64,000 bases of DNA from Diadophis punctatus similis (GCA_023053685.1 JALIGW010000010.1:8845012-8909011); one strand, 5' to 3'. Positions 1 through 11,838 are shown, counted from the first letter of the stretch. Program-made: numbers and translations. Notes: a model not told the origin generated them from the letters alone.

Positions 1-277
1 ATTGTATCTCGTTGAGGCCTTTGAGGCAAGGCAAGGCCAGGCACCCTAACCCTAACCCTCACCCTTGATGTGAGTGACGTCAAGTTGGCCACGCCCACCC
101 AGTCACATGACCACCCAGTCACATTATCACCAAGCCACTCCCACCCAGTCACATGACCGCAAAGCCACTCCCACCCGGTCACATGACCATCAAGCCACTC
201 CCACAAAATTAAGCCATGCCCACAAAATTAAGCCACACCTACAGAGCAGCAGTAAAAAAAATTGGAACCCACCCCTG
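1..277 (-). mobile_element. End of a hAT-like element with a minisatellite core, inserted in Gypsy-A
   Basis: Read on the minus strand, a sequence beginning CAGGGGTGGGTTCC at 277 interrupts the Gypsy-A integrase frame, which reads cleanly down to about 278. The CAGGGGTG start is typical of hAT terminal repeats (family knowledge), and the rest of the element continues past the left edge, so the second end and the target duplication cannot be seen. The interior is largely a GTCACATGACC-containing minisatellite. No coding capacity is visible. It could instead be a satellite-derived insertion; the hAT call is inference. Confidence 0.5.
96..240. repeat. Minisatellite of roughly 30-bp units
   Basis: Four to five degenerate copies of a unit built from CCCACCCAGTCACATGACC followed by a variable CAAAGCCACTC/CACCAAGCCACTC segment lie in tandem, fading into two copies of AAATTAAGCCA(C/T)GCC. 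The same GTGGCCAACT...CACATGAC vocabulary occurs near 44805-44850 in another hAT, which suggests the minisatellite is part of a mobile family. Confidence 0.7.
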
Positions 278-339
278 TATGCAACCTCTGCGAATGGCAA
301 AAGGTCCGCCCAATTGGACTGCTGATAGTTCATGTAACA

Positions 340-2989
340 CAGTGGTTCCCAACCTTTCTAATGCCGCGATCCCTTAATATAGTTCCTCATATTGTGGTGA
401 CCCCCCAACCATAAAATTATTTTTGTTGCCACTTCATAACTCTAATTTTGCTACTGTTATGAATCGTAATGTAAATATCTAATATGCGTGATGTATTTTC
501 ATTGTTACAAATTGAACATAATTAAAGCATAGTGATTAATTACAAAAACAATATGTATTTTTATATTGTAAAATATTTATTTCTAATTACAAATAAATGA
601 AATTTCCTTCCTTCATTCCTTTCCATCCATCCATCCCTTTCCACTCACCCACCCACCCACCCATCCTTCCCTTCCTATCCTTCCTTCTCTTTCCATGCTT
701 CTCCTTCAATTCCTTCCTTCCTTCCCATCCATCCATCCATCCTTCCCTGTCCACTCACTCACCCACCCATCCTTCCTTCCCATCCTTCCTTCCTTCTCTT
801 TCCATGCTTCTTCTTCCTTCCTTCTTTCCTTTCCATCCATCCATCCATCCATCCATCCTTCCCTTTCCACTCACCCACCCACCCATCCTTCCTTCCTTCT
901 CTTTCTATGCTTCTCCTTTCTTCATTCCTTTCCATCCATCCATCCATCCATCCATCCATTCTTCCCTTTCCACCCACCCACCCATCCTTCCTTCCCTTCC
1001 CATCCTTCCTTCTCTTTCCATCCTTCTCCTTCCTTCCTTCCTTCCTTCCTTCCTTCCTTCCTTCCTTCCTTCCTTCCTTCCTTCCTTCCTTCCTTCCTTC
1101 CTTCCTTCCACCGCGGCTTCTCCCCATCTCCTCCCTCCATTCACACATATGACACACATTTCCAAGCCCTCCGCCCCCGCCCCACCCCTTCCACTTTCCC
1201 TACTCCATGATCAAACCTGGGATCGCGTGAGGGACGCGGAGGGAGCTCGGGCTGGCTTGGTGGCTACTTGCCTCGCAAATCTCGCCTCGCCGCGCCTCCA
1301 CTACACACACACACGCCCCCATGCTCTGCTGCCAGCTGCCCCCCTTTCGGGCCCTTTCAAGAGCGGAGAAGAGAAAGAGGAGGAGATCAGACTACCTGTA
1401 CACTTTTTCTTCATTATCCCTAATCCAAGTTCTCTGATCCACAAATCCTAGGTTCCCTTCTCATCTCTCTTCATATAATAAGCCCATTTCCTCTATTCAA
1501 TATTTTATTACAACCATTTTTCTGCCCTTTGCCTTCCATCCTCTCTTTATTTCCTGCTCCTCTCAAGCTTTACTTCCTCCCCCCTCAATAAACAACCCCC
1601 TGGAAGCTTCTCAGTTCTCCCCCACCGGCATTCATCCTCCTACCGATTCAATCCACCTCCTTTCTTTCCTTCTCCTACCCTCGGGATTCCTTCGTTTACC
1701 TGCTCCACGTGAAGGAAATTTGGCTGGCTGCCTTTTAAAAGCGTCACCCCCCTCAGGTGGCTAATTTTCTCTCGCCCCTCCCTCTGCGAGTCATACCTAT
1801 GATCTCCGTAGGAGCTAGGTTTTTCCCCCTCTTAAATTACTGTATTTCAGCAAGGCTCATTTCCATGGATGAAAGGCATTTTAAAACCATCACCCTCGCA
1901 ACCGCTAAGGATGCGCCAGGACTGCTATGTCCCTTGCAGCGAGGAAAACTTGATTGCTGCTGCCTCCTCAGAGAGAGCGCGGGGGAGGGATGGCGCCATC
2001 GTCTGCCTTTAGGATGGGGAGGCCGGCTGGCTGGCCACTTTGGCTTTGCGCCCCCACCCCCTCTCTCTTCGGCCTCGCTGCTCCTCACTCTCACGCGAGG
2101 AGGAGGAGGAGGAGGCTTTGCACATGCGAGCATGGCCCCAGCTCCCTTTCTTGGGGCTCTCCAAGTCTCAGTAGGAGAAGAGGTCGCAGTAATAGCACTG
2201 CTCCGTTTCACTCAGCATTAAACCCTCCATCTTGCACCGACCCTGCCCTGCCCTGGGGATCGATCCTACAATGGGGTAAAGTGAAGGAGGGAGCCAGGGC
2301 CACGCTCGCATGCGCGAAGCCGCCGCCACCTCCTCCTCCTCCTCCTTGCGCCAGTAGCGGCCGGGGAGGAGTGGGGAAAGGAGGCCTTCTGCAAAAAAAA
2401 AAAAAGGAATGAAAGCGCCGCCTCGGCTGTCGCTTGTTGATTTCGAACCTGCCCGCCCGACAAGAGTTGTGGAGGAAGGTTCCAATCCAGAGCAAGCCCG
2501 ATGACAGGGGGAGGAGGGGGCGTGGCTGCGCGTGCAAAGCGGAAAAATAAAAGTGCCCAGTGCTGAGTCGGTCAAAGTCTCCTAATAAAGTTTCTGTACG
2601 TTTCTCTTCCATTTCCCCTCCCTTGGGCACTCTGGGATAGGCACGTGCAACTAAGGGGCGGACGGATTTAATTCCGCTCCTGGAAAAGGAGGAGGATAAA
2701 AAAAGGGCTGACCGAGATCTCGCGCACAAGACCCTGATGCGAAGCTGAGACAAAGTTTAGCTCTTCTCTCCGCTTTCTCATACAATAAAAGTGTTGGGGA
2801 AGGTCGGGGAGTGAGAGAGAAAGAGAGAGAGAGGCGGCTAACACCGTCCTCTAATGGTCTGGAGGTCTACTACAGTGTTCGGTTCCTAACACCATGGGAA
2901 ATTTCTCTTTTCCGATGGTGTTAGGCGACCCCTGGGAAACGGTCATTCGACCCCCAAAGGGGTCACGACCCCCAGGTTGGGAACCACTG
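340..2989. mobile_element. hAT-1, non-autonomous hAT DNA transposon
   Basis: The ends are CAGTGGTTCCCAACCT (340) and AGGTTGGGAACCACTG (to 2989), a near-perfect terminal inverted repeat of the hAT type. An exact 8-bp target duplication, ATGTAACA, flanks it at 332-339 and 2990-2997, the hallmark of hAT integration. Removing the element restores the Gypsy-A integrase frame. No transposase is encoded: the interior holds a pyrimidine-rich microsatellite (598-1110) and a GC-rich block with an imperfect inverted repeat (about 2095-2150 against 2282-2348). At 2650 bp it is long for a non-autonomous hAT, so captured DNA is possible. Confidence 0.95.
598..1110. repeat. Pyrimidine-rich compound microsatellite (CCTT, CCAT, CACC)
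   Basis: Alternating blocks of CCTT, CCAT and CACC repeats fill this part of hAT-1 and end in an uninterrupted (CCTT)n tract at about 1027-1110. Four or five repeat cycles of about 130-190 bp share the order CCAT block, CCACTCACCCAC, CCTTCCTTCTCTTTCCATGCTTCT, which shows the whole block itself is tandemly duplicated. The long open frames here are a by-product of the repeat. Confidence 0.95.
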
Positions 2990-3664
2990 ATGTAACACCT
3001 CAGGTACTGTTCTACCATGGCGTTCAGTCTCTCCGCCCCTCCATTGGTGCTCGGATGAAAGGCCGAGCTAAGGCCCTGGGATAACTCAATGGACCGCAGA
3101 AACTCTCTCAAGAACTTAGCCATGAACTGGACTCCTGTGTCCGAGATGATTCTGTGCGGTACTCCATGCAGGCGGTAGATGTGCTTCAGGAAGAGTTTGG
3201 CTAGCTGGTGGGATAAGGGTAGTCCGCTGCAAGGTATGAAGTGTGCCTGCTTGGAAAATAAGTCAATCACAGTCCAGATCACTGTGTTCCCACCTCTCTT
3301 TGGTAACTCCACTATAAAGTCCATTGCGATTTCCTCCCATGGCCTCATCGCCTCTGCCACCTGTTGCAGCAACCCAGGGGGTTTTCCTGGTCTCTTTTTC
3401 CTGGTGGCACAGATGCTGCACCTTTTTACATAACTATCCACATCTTTCTTCATGCCGGGCCACCAGAATTGTCTCCTCACGAAGTGTAAAGTCTTTAGGA
3501 AACCAAAGTGACCCACTGATTTCACATCATGGCTTCTCTGGAGGATTGAGATGCGTAGGGATTCAGGGATGTAGAGTTTCACCCCCTTCCATGCTAGGTC
3601 CTCCATTTTTCTCAAGATATGTTCGTTGTCATGGAACCAGGGGTCTGCTTCCAGTTCGGTTTTG

Positions 3665-4010
<346 letters not shown>

Positions 4011-5300
4011 ATGCGGGAGAGGGCATCAGCTAGGAAATTCCTCCCCCCGGGATGTGTTTTAGCACAAAGTTGAATCGGTTGAAGTATTGAGCCCAGTGGA
4101 CTTGTTTGGCCGACAGTTTCCGAGGGGTCCTAAGGGCCTCCAGTTTCTTATGGTCAGTCCAGATTTCAAACGGTTTCTGCCCCCCTTCCAAAAGGTGGTG
4201 CCAAGTTAGTAGTGCCCATCTTACTGCAAAAGCCTTTTTTCCCATGTGGCCCATTATCTTTCCATGTCAGTGAGCTTACAGGAGGTGTAGGCGCAAGTCT
4301 GTAGTTTTCCCTGGCCATTTCTTTGGAGTAACACTGCTCCCACTGTCGTGTCACTGGCATCTGCTTGGATGACGAAGGGTTGTTCAGTGTTGGAGTGTTT
4401 CAGTACTGTTTCTTTTGCAAAAAGTTCTTTTAGTGTTTCAAATGCCTTTTGGCAGGTTAGGTCCCACTGTAGGGGTTGTGCCCGGCAGGGAGCACAACCC
4501 CTACAGCACAACCCCGTTCATCCCTGGGCTCCCTGCTTTTAGGAGGTCTGTCATGGGTTTGGCAATCTTCATGGAGGAGGGGATGAATTGCCTGTAAAAC
4601 TTTGTGAATCCCAGGAAACTTCGTAGCTGTCTGCAAGTGCGAGGAGGCTGCCACTCTAGGGCAGCTTGTACTTTGGCAGGGTCCATCTCTATCCCCTCAT
4701 TTGACACTCGGTAGCCCAGGTAGTCTAGCCGCGTGCGATGAAATTCTTTATAGCAACCCCTTATAGAGGTGCTCATGCAGCACTTCATTTATTAACTGCA
4801 TAAACACCACCAGGGGCCCCTGCAGCCTGAAAGGCATTTCTTTGAATTGAAAGCCTTCTAGGGGGCAGTTGAATGCTGTTTTCCATTCATCTCCCTCCCT
4901 GATTCAGACTTGGTAATATACTTCTCTGAGGTCTAGTTTAGTAAAGACCTTTCCCTTGGCTAGGTGGGACAGCATGTCTTTCATGAGAGGGAGGGGGTAT
5001 AGATTGTGCATGCACACACTGTTTATCCCCCTGAAATCTACACATAATCTTATAGTTCCATCTTTTTTCTCTTTAAATAGGACTGGGGCTGCGACACGTG
5101 GCTTGGCTGGCTCGATGAACCCCCTTGCTAGGTTATTGTCTATGTATTTGCACATTTCTTGCATCTGTACACCATGGCAAACTGTACACCATGGCGTACA
5201 GTTTGGCTTTGGGAAGCTTGGCCCCGGAGATGATTTCGATGGCACAGTCCGTTGGAAAGGGGGGGGGGGTAGGACATTGCACTCGGTTTCACTGAACACT
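4011..5300 (-). pseudogene. Gypsy-A reverse transcriptase and RNase H, decayed
   Basis: Successive frames on the minus strand give AAPVLFKEKKDGTIRLCVDF (fingers/palm of Ty3 RT), HNLYPLPLMKDMLSHLAKGK, TKLDLREVYYQV (motif A, here with V in place of the usual A), then LDYLGYRVSNEGIEMDP, RSFLGFTKFYRQFIP (RT thumb/connection) and an RNase H with FVIQADASDTTVGAVLLQ and WTDHKKLEAL. The central YxDD motif region near 4790-4900 is damaged. A short duplicated block around GGGGTTGTGC at 4470-4510 breaks the frame. Non-functional remnant. Confidence 0.85.
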
Positions 5301-5825
5301 TAAGCGAGGCCCTGATATTCTCCAGGGATCCATTCAGCCTCTGGGGTTTGTTCAGAGGTGGCTGCCAGTAGTGCTGGTGGGGCTCTGGGGGGGGGTGTTT
5401 CCTGTGCGGGCAATGCCCCTATTTGCTGGACAGGGGGTTGGGGGCCTCTTGTTATCCTCAGCCTCCAGTTGCCCCCTTGCCACCAGATGGTCAGGCCCCA
5501 CTTGTCTAGCCAAGAGAGCCCCAGTATGACTGTCTCTGTCATTTTGGGAGCTATTACAAATCGAATTGATTCCCAGTGGTCCGCTAGCTCTAGCCTCAGT
5601 CAGGTGGGTGGCATGGCCCCCCAATAGGGACCCATTGACCTGCTTGAACCTAATCGGGTGGGCCAATCTCTTTGCTCTGATCCCCAGTTTCAGGACCATG
5701 GGTAAGTTAATCAAACATCTAGTGCAGCCTGAGTCTATTAGGGCTTCAAAAGTGCCCTGGGTCCCTGTTTTTGGGGCTGTGAGATGTATCAGGAAGTTGA
5801 AAGGGTGGATAGGTTCACTCACCAT
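5300..5825 (-). pseudogene. Gypsy-A aspartic protease region
   Basis: The frame starting near 5825 contains FEALIDSGCTRCLIN, the DSG active-site loop of retropepsin-type proteases, followed by GIRAKRLAHPIRF, the usual downstream context in Ty3/Gypsy pol. A frameshift then moves to a frame containing VILGLSWLDKW, the conserved segment that precedes RT in these elements. The protein is broken but the order gag-protease-RT is clear. Confidence 0.85.
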
Positions 5826-7100
5826 TGGGTCATTTTCACCCTTGTCCTCGCTGTCATAGGGTTCCGGTGATTGGTTGTCATCAGTTGGAGTTCCTCCCTG
5901 CTTCGGCTGGGTGGGAAGGGACCTCTACAGCCTGGAGGGCTTTTCAGGACTTGTCGGTGACACACCTGGGGCCTCGTTCCAACCATGTCCTGGATGGTGG
6001 CTCTGGTTTGGGTTTCAGAGCTGGAGTTGCACAAGCCAATGCAAAGTGGCCTATCCCTCCACATTTGTAGCATTTCAACTGGCCTTGGGGGAGAGTTGGA
6101 CTTGGGGCTGGCTGGGTTACTGTGGCATCCTGTCAGCCAGGTGGTCTCTGATCTGGTTGTCCTCTCTCTCTGGGGCCCAGTTGCCTCCACATGTCATTGG
6201 CATGCAACCCGCAGTCAACCTTTATGGCTACTCCGAACCACTTGGAGAGTTGGTTTGGAATGTCCCAATAGGCGGTTACTTGGCTAATTTGCTTGCCCAG
6301 GCTTTCTCTGAAAAAATGGACTAGTAGCTCCTCTGGCCAGGGCAGTAGCTTTCCCACGACTCTTCTGAACTCACAGATATGTTCTTTAATGGGTCACCCT
6401 CTCTGCTTTAAATTCCAATGCTCATCCTTCGCATATTGATCCTCGTCCACCTCCTTGAATCTGGCTTCTAGCTCTTGCAGGAATTTGTTGATGTCCTGCA
6501 GCTGGGGGGCTCTCCTCCTATGGAGGGCTGCTAGCCATTCATTTGCTTCCCCCTCTAATCCCATGGTGATGGCGTTCACCATGGCTCTGTGTGATGGGTA
6601 GAGGTGTCCATAATGATCTAGATGGACTCCAGCAGAGTCAAGAAATAGAGCCAGTTGATCTGGGTCCCCATTGAACTTCCCCCTGAATCGGGGTGGCTCA
6701 TTCCACACTGCCCCTCCCTCATCTTGTTGGGCCTCATCTGCCCCATCTGCCTGCACTGTGGCAGTCACCATCGACTCTAGCTCATGGAGGGGGACTTTGG
6801 CCTGGGTGGCTTGCTTGTGGCACAGGGGAGCCATTGGCAGCAGCCTTGGGCTCAATTTTCTTCTGGTGGGTGGAGAAGGGGGGCTGCATTCTCATCTGCC
6901 TCTCCATTTTTGGGTGGTTGGGAGCGCGTGGGCGTACCGGGGTTGCTCCAAAGTTAGGTCCAGCTTAAATTTAGGGCTGGCTAATTGGAGCTCAGCGGGT
7001 TGGATTGGGCTTCTACTCACTTCAGGGGGATCAATTGCACCCCCATCTCTTTTCCCCTTTCTTTTGGGAGACATGACGGCCCCTCATCGTGAAGGGTGAC
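5826..7100 (-). pseudogene. Gypsy-A gag with CCHC zinc knuckle
   Basis: The best open part (6394-6855) contains PPRFRGKFNGDPDQLALFL and LEGEANEWLAALHRR, matching the Gag capsid region of Metaviridae. Closer to the protease, at about 6030-6074, an out-of-phase frame reads CYKCGGIGHFALAC, a perfect CX2CX4HX4C zinc knuckle. The upstream frame beginning MSPKRKGKRDGG (to 7074) may be the N-terminus, but several shifts separate these pieces. Assignment to Gag is firm; exact start is not. Confidence 0.8.
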
Positions 7101-7589
7101 TTGGTCAAATTTCTCCCTCAATTGCTCTAAGAATTAACCTAGGGGTGAGTAGGAAGTAGAGTTTTTGGGATTCTGACCTCTTCCCACTCTTTCATCCACT
7201 CCAATCTTCCTAACTCACTCATGGATTGCCCCAAACAACGGGAGCTAGAGTAGGGGAGTCCGGCCTCAACTGCTTTAGGGACTCTTCCACCAATACTCAT
7301 CCCTTTCTTGCTTCGGTCACTGAGGCGGGCATTCCGGACATCTTGGTATCCATGGTCAGAGACAGCTGCAGTTGGGTTCTGATTGGGCTGCTGGCTCCTG
7401 GAGCCCCCTGGGTGGGGGTCGATTCTGCCTCTTTCTTGGTTGCCAGGAGCAGGCTTTCTTTGGAGATTCCACCCTCTGCCATGGTGGCCTGAGTTTCTCT
7501 CCATGCACCCCAGGTATCGGAGAGCAAGTGGAGAGTCCGGGAATTAGGAATCCTGGTCGTTTTGGTTAGTTTTGGGAGAGCTGGCTTGC
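7101..7589 (-). other. Gypsy-A leader between 5' LTR and gag
   Basis: About 490 bases lie between the LTR and the recognisable gag. A frame starting at MAEGGISKESLLLATKK (7527) runs 76 codons and may be a gag N-terminal extension, but it ends in a stop and I could not match it to a family. I did not recognise a tRNA primer-binding site next to the LTR. Confidence 0.5.
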
Positions 7590-7977
7590 TGTCAGGGTTC
7601 CGACCAATGCCCTAATAAAAGCAGGAGCCTCAAAAAAAGTTTTTTAAAAAATCCAGTTGTTTATTAGGAGTGCCATGTCGGCAGGGACCAAGTGATGTCA
7701 GCTCTAACTTCACTCGGTTCGCGCCTTGTCTCTGATCCTGTTTCCCCCTCCCCCCAAGGTGTGTCATGAGTCACATTCCCAATGAAGCAATTTCATGAGT
7801 TGTAGAAGTCACTCCCTCTGGCCATTGTGGGTCCCCGTGGAGATGGCCTTGACTTCGGCCGGCTAGGATGTGTTTTGTTTTGACTGAGGTGCGAATTCCT
7901 CAATGCAGCTGCGAGGCGTGATCCCCCATCCCCCTGCCTATGGCAACACGGGAGCAGGAAAGCTTTGTGAGTTGACA
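7590..7977 (-). repeat. Gypsy-A 5' LTR
   Basis: The 388-bp block begins TGTCAGGGTTCC and ends GTTGACA on the plus strand, giving TG...CA ends and the 5-bp inverted pair TGTCA/TGACA. On the minus strand it carries an AATAAA signal (CCTAATAAACAACTGG near 7655) shortly before the right-hand end of the transcript repeat. It stands directly upstream of the gag leader, as a 5' LTR should. The matching 3' LTR is outside the window, so no direct comparison is possible. Confidence 0.75.
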
Positions 7978-8420
7978 AGTATATAACAAAAATATTTAGA
8001 ATTTATGGACTTCATTAGATTTGCACAGAAATGGGCTGTCAAAAATGGTACTTTGTTGGAGATGTAATAAGAATAATGTTTCTTTAAGACATGTTTAATA
8101 AGTTTCAGGGAAAAAAAGTGGTTTACCTAAAAATGTGAGAAAAAAACTAAATTTTTCACAGGATATAGTATTTTGAACTATATACCTAGTATATGGAATT
8201 TAACAACTGGACAACAGAAATATGTTCTCCATGACCTAACTATGGCTAAAAGACTGCTATTGTAGCAATGGAAAGATAAAAGAATGATTTCAGATATTTA
8301 CTGGATTGAAGACCTGATTGTACTTGCCCCTTTTGAATGGCTTGCCTAAACAAACATTTGTTGCACTCATATCACAATCACTTTGAATAGGCAAACATTC
8401 TTATGTTGTGCATTCCCCAT

Positions 8421-8466
<46 letters not shown>

Positions 8467-9859
8467 CATTCTTACTATTTATTATACAGTATGTTATACT
8501 TCTGTTTCCCTTACAGTATTATTCAATGTTGCTTCCCATTTTTATCCGGCCCAATGACTCTGTGAGATAAGTTAAAGAAATATCGTCCAATACCCTTAGA
8601 ATACTTTCTTTCTAACCAACATCACTGCAATCTCTTACAGCCCTTAAGAAGTTGAGATAATTTTAATGAAATTTTTTTATTGAATTTTATACCACTGAGT
8701 AATATGTATAGAGTTGTATTACATGTTGCTATTATATTCTACAAATTACACTTAGAGAATTAGTGCTTAATTATTATAAGAACAGCCAGGATATGCTAAA
8801 AATTTAAAACAGTGATATATTTATTACCATAGAACATTAGAAGAAATTCTATCACTAGAATAATTTAAGCCTAGTCTGAAAAAAGAATTAAACGCTCCCG
8901 AGGTAAATAACACATTGCACTTCTGTACTATTTATACATGGCCCTTCACATTTATTAATCTCTAAATTAAATTAAACATGATTATCAGAAAAATGCTTCC
9001 TATCTTCATGGGTAGTCATGTTCAATTATTTTGGGGGTAATTTTGCACCAACTAGTCTATATATTTATTGAATTTAACTTTGCTACAAAATAGGAAATTG
9101 TGATACTGCAGATATAAAGCTTTAACAATACTGAAGCCTTCAAAAACATTCAGATTAAATTATTATTTTTCTCTAGCACTTTTTATGACTTTCTTCTACC
9201 CACCTCTTATATTTGTTTGTTGCTTAACAGGTCACCCGGAAACACGATTTAGGAGTATTTTCTCCCTTGAGAAATGTAATTAATTACTCTTGTTTCCCCC
9301 AAAGGATTTCACTTTCAGATCATTTATTTTCTAGTGTCACTGATGAGCTGACTGGGAAAATGAAGCACTTGAGTTTAATTACCAGTTAAAATTGCAGCTT
9401 TGCAAGCAGGTACTTCATCTACACTTTTTATAATTGTACCTTCTTATAATATAATATGGAGTTGTATCTCCTATATTTCACAATATAACAATATATTACT
9501 AACACTTTCCTGATGAAAACAAGATATGATTATGTAATAATTAAGGGTAGCCATAAGCATTCTGCTTAGAGTGAGTTTAGGGCTTCCACATATGCTTTCA
9601 ATGGTTTTCAATAACACATTGAATGGTAAAGTCTGGAAAATGCTACAGACTGAAAAGCAGCAAGTTAATTTATTAATTCCTGTGGAGCATTAAGCTTTTG
9701 AGTGGCTATTTTTAAGACCTGACAGTCTATCCTAAATTGTAAAATAAATGAAATGCTATTTATGAATCTATGCTGTGAAATAAAGGGTGGCATTTAATGT
9801 CAAGGATTTTTATTAAGACTTTTAGTTAGTTGGTTGTTGTTGTTTTTGTACAATAATCA
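7978..9859. other. AT-rich stretch with no recognised gene
   Basis: No long open frame, conserved protein or known repeat was recognised over about 1.9 kb. It contains a (CAT)n microsatellite at 8422-8466. This may be ancestral unique DNA or very old repeats. Confidence 0.6.
8422..8466. repeat. (CAT)n microsatellite
   Basis: About fifteen uninterrupted TCA/CAT units in otherwise AT-rich sequence. Confidence 0.95.
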
Positions 9860-9942
9860 TATTTAAAACTGATCTTAAATATTGAAAAAGAACAATAGAG
9901 GAGATTGTAATTAGGAACCAGCAATTAAGGGAAGATACATTT

Positions 9943-10709
9943 TTGGCATTCAAAGGACTGGTAGGAAATATGGAAATTTTGGAAGAGGAGATGGCAGAAA
10001 TTAAACAATCTGTGACAACTTTGAGTGACAACATAGAAGAGGCTCAAAATAGAATTGAAAAGTATGAAGCTGAGGCATTAATGATTCAATACAGAAATAT
10101 GGAGTTTGCCTTAAGAATAAGAGGTGTACAGGAGAACAGACAAGAAAACTTAAAACTAATGATGGTGGAGGCATTTGTGCAAATGTTGGGGGTGACAAAA
10201 GAGGAACTGGATAAGCAGATTGATAAGATATATCGGGCCAATTCTTGGGTGGCCAAACAAAGACATCTGCCAAGAGATATAGTAATATATTTTACTACAA
10301 GGACATTACGTAATAAAATCCTACAGGCGACTTTTAAGAATAAGCTCCAGATAGATGGTTAGGAGGTGATGACAATGAAAGAAATTCCCCCCAAAATGTT
10401 GAGAGCTAGAAAGGATTATGCCTTTCTGGTGGATGAAATGAAACAAAGGCAAATACAGTACAGATGGGAAGCTCCAGTTGGATTATCGTTGATATATTTG
10501 GGAAAGAGATATCGGCTCAATGGAAAGCAAGATATTTTTATGAAAAAGTGTTAGAGGCCAAGATATCAAAAATACCAGAAGGAAGAAGAAGGGGGGATTT
10601 ACAGAACCAGAGTGATATTCATAACTTGGATTTATTTGTGATACAAGAGGAGATAAAGGATCAGAGTCAGACCAGAGCAGCAGCTATATTTAAGGATGAA
10701 TCAACATAG
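9943..10709 (+). pseudogene. L1-C ORF1 protein (RNA-binding chaperone), truncated
   Basis: The reading frames 9943-10362, 10366-10554 and 10464-10709 together give the end of a coiled coil (EEEMAEIKQSVTTL), the RRM-like domain (MEFALRIRGVQENRQ) and the C-terminal domain (LPRDIVIYFTTRTLRNKIL, RKDYAFLVDEMKQRQ). This is the L1 ORF1p architecture. An in-frame TAG after QIDG (10360) and later shifts break it. The same order is seen in the ORF1 of L1-A and L1-B. Confidence 0.85.
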
Positions 10710-11721
10710 CAACAAATCACGTTGACAACTCAAGAAATTATCAAACCACAAGTGGGTGGAAGAGTTGGATCTAAAGCTCGAATGAGAAGAAGGAATAACT
10801 AGAATCTGGCTTCAGTATGGGTAATCGTAGGGCAGACGGAGAGAAGATTTAAAATTGTATCTTGTAATAAGAGGACAATTTGATAATATAAATAAAAGTT
10901 AATAGTCAAATGCATATAGAAAGGTTGTATAATGTGTTAATGGAATTATTTTGAGAAATTGAGTTTAAGGATTGTATGAAAATTGGGTTAAAATAGTGGA
11001 GAAATTATAAGGATGGGAATATGGGAAAAGACTAAACCTACAACCTAAATGTGGGTGATGTGAAGTAGGCCTTTCGGATAAAAATAGGGTGGACTATTTA
11101 AAATATTTTACAGAAAAGATCAAGCTCATAACACAACTTTTCCTGCTGAGAACAACTATGGACTGTACTGTAATAGTAATCAAGCTGACTTTAAATGCCA
11201 GGTATGGCATGCCACTATGGAGGTATAGTGTTGGAAGAAGGATCATTTATTATTGAGGAATTGACGTTGATGGTTGTGCATTTGGCTGAGATGGTGAAGA
11301 AAATTTTTCCCTTTTTTTCTTATTATTATATAATACTTTAAAGATTATTTAAACAAAAGATATATAGTAATAATTTTATATATTGGAATGTTAGTTTATT
11401 AATGATACACATTTAATTTTTAGATTATGTTTTAAAAGTTTGGAGTAATTAGGAGTTAAAGAATTAGAGAAATTTTGAAATTAACAATTTGTTAGTATAT
11501 TTTAATATTATGCTTATTGAATACTATACCCTGTACTTTTTATCAGATTAAGAAGATATAAATAGTTTAATAATGATATATGTTAAGTTTTTAGAATGTG
11601 TTTAAAAGGTTTTAAATAACGAGGAGTTAAAAGAACTAGAGAAATTTTGAATTTATAATCTGTTAGTATATTCTAATTTTATGCTTATTGAATACTATAC
11701 CCTGTGCTTTTTCTGGGAAGT

Positions 11722-11768
11722 TGGGGGGGAGGATGGGGGGAGGGGAGGGGGTTGGGGGGAAGGGGGGA
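11722..11768 (+). other. G-rich tract in the L1-C 3' UTR, potential quadruplex
   Basis: Runs of four to eight G separated by one to three other bases lie immediately before the polyadenylation region. Equivalent tracts occur at the same place in L1-B (18129-18180) and, as a C-rich tract on the plus strand, in L1-A (27362-27410). Confidence 0.8.
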
Positions 11769-11838
11769 GAAAAAGAGAAAAATGTTTGTACTTTGTACTA
11801 ATAAAACTTTTTGAATAAAAAAAAATAAAAAAAATAAA

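Larger units (their letters stand above)
278..3664 (-). pseudogene. Gypsy-A integrase, split by hAT-1
   Basis: The right part (2990-3664) encodes an H2C2 zinc-binding region (HDVKSVGHFGF, then CSICATRKK) followed by a DDE-type catalytic core: MDFIVELP carries the first Asp, IISDTGVQF the second, and GGAERLN the Glu. The frame reads QYLRCY directly into the hAT at 2989 and resumes at 339 as MNYQQSNWADLLPF, which fixes the insertion inside the core just after the catalytic Glu region. The frame is again lost at 277. It is a dead copy; all three catalytic residues are nevertheless visible. Confidence 0.9.
9860..11838 (+). mobile_element. L1-C, L1 LINE copy with ORF1 but nearly all of ORF2 deleted
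   Basis: The copy carries the C-terminal two thirds of ORF1 (from about 9900) and then passes at about 10735-10790 directly to the last part of ORF2 (matching the EGIIRTWFQYG region of L1-A), omitting endonuclease and reverse transcriptase. It ends with an L1 3' UTR: a conserved TGAATACTATACCCTGTGCT segment, a G-rich tract (11722-11768), AATAAAACTTTTTGAATAAA and an A-rich tail. The left boundary is approximate and no target duplication was found. Confidence 0.85.

Noticed and set aside
44..64. Interstitial telomere repeat, CCCTAACCCTAACCCT
   Set aside because: Only two to three units within a repeat element; not a telomere or a notable array.
96..240. Possible CRISPR-like array of repeats and spacers
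   Set aside because: Units are contiguous degenerate minisatellite copies with no unique spacers, in a vertebrate genome.
597..1451. 284-codon open frame and several overlapping ones
   Set aside because: Produced by the stop-free CCTT/CCAT microsatellite; composition is Pro/Ser/Phe/His repeat.
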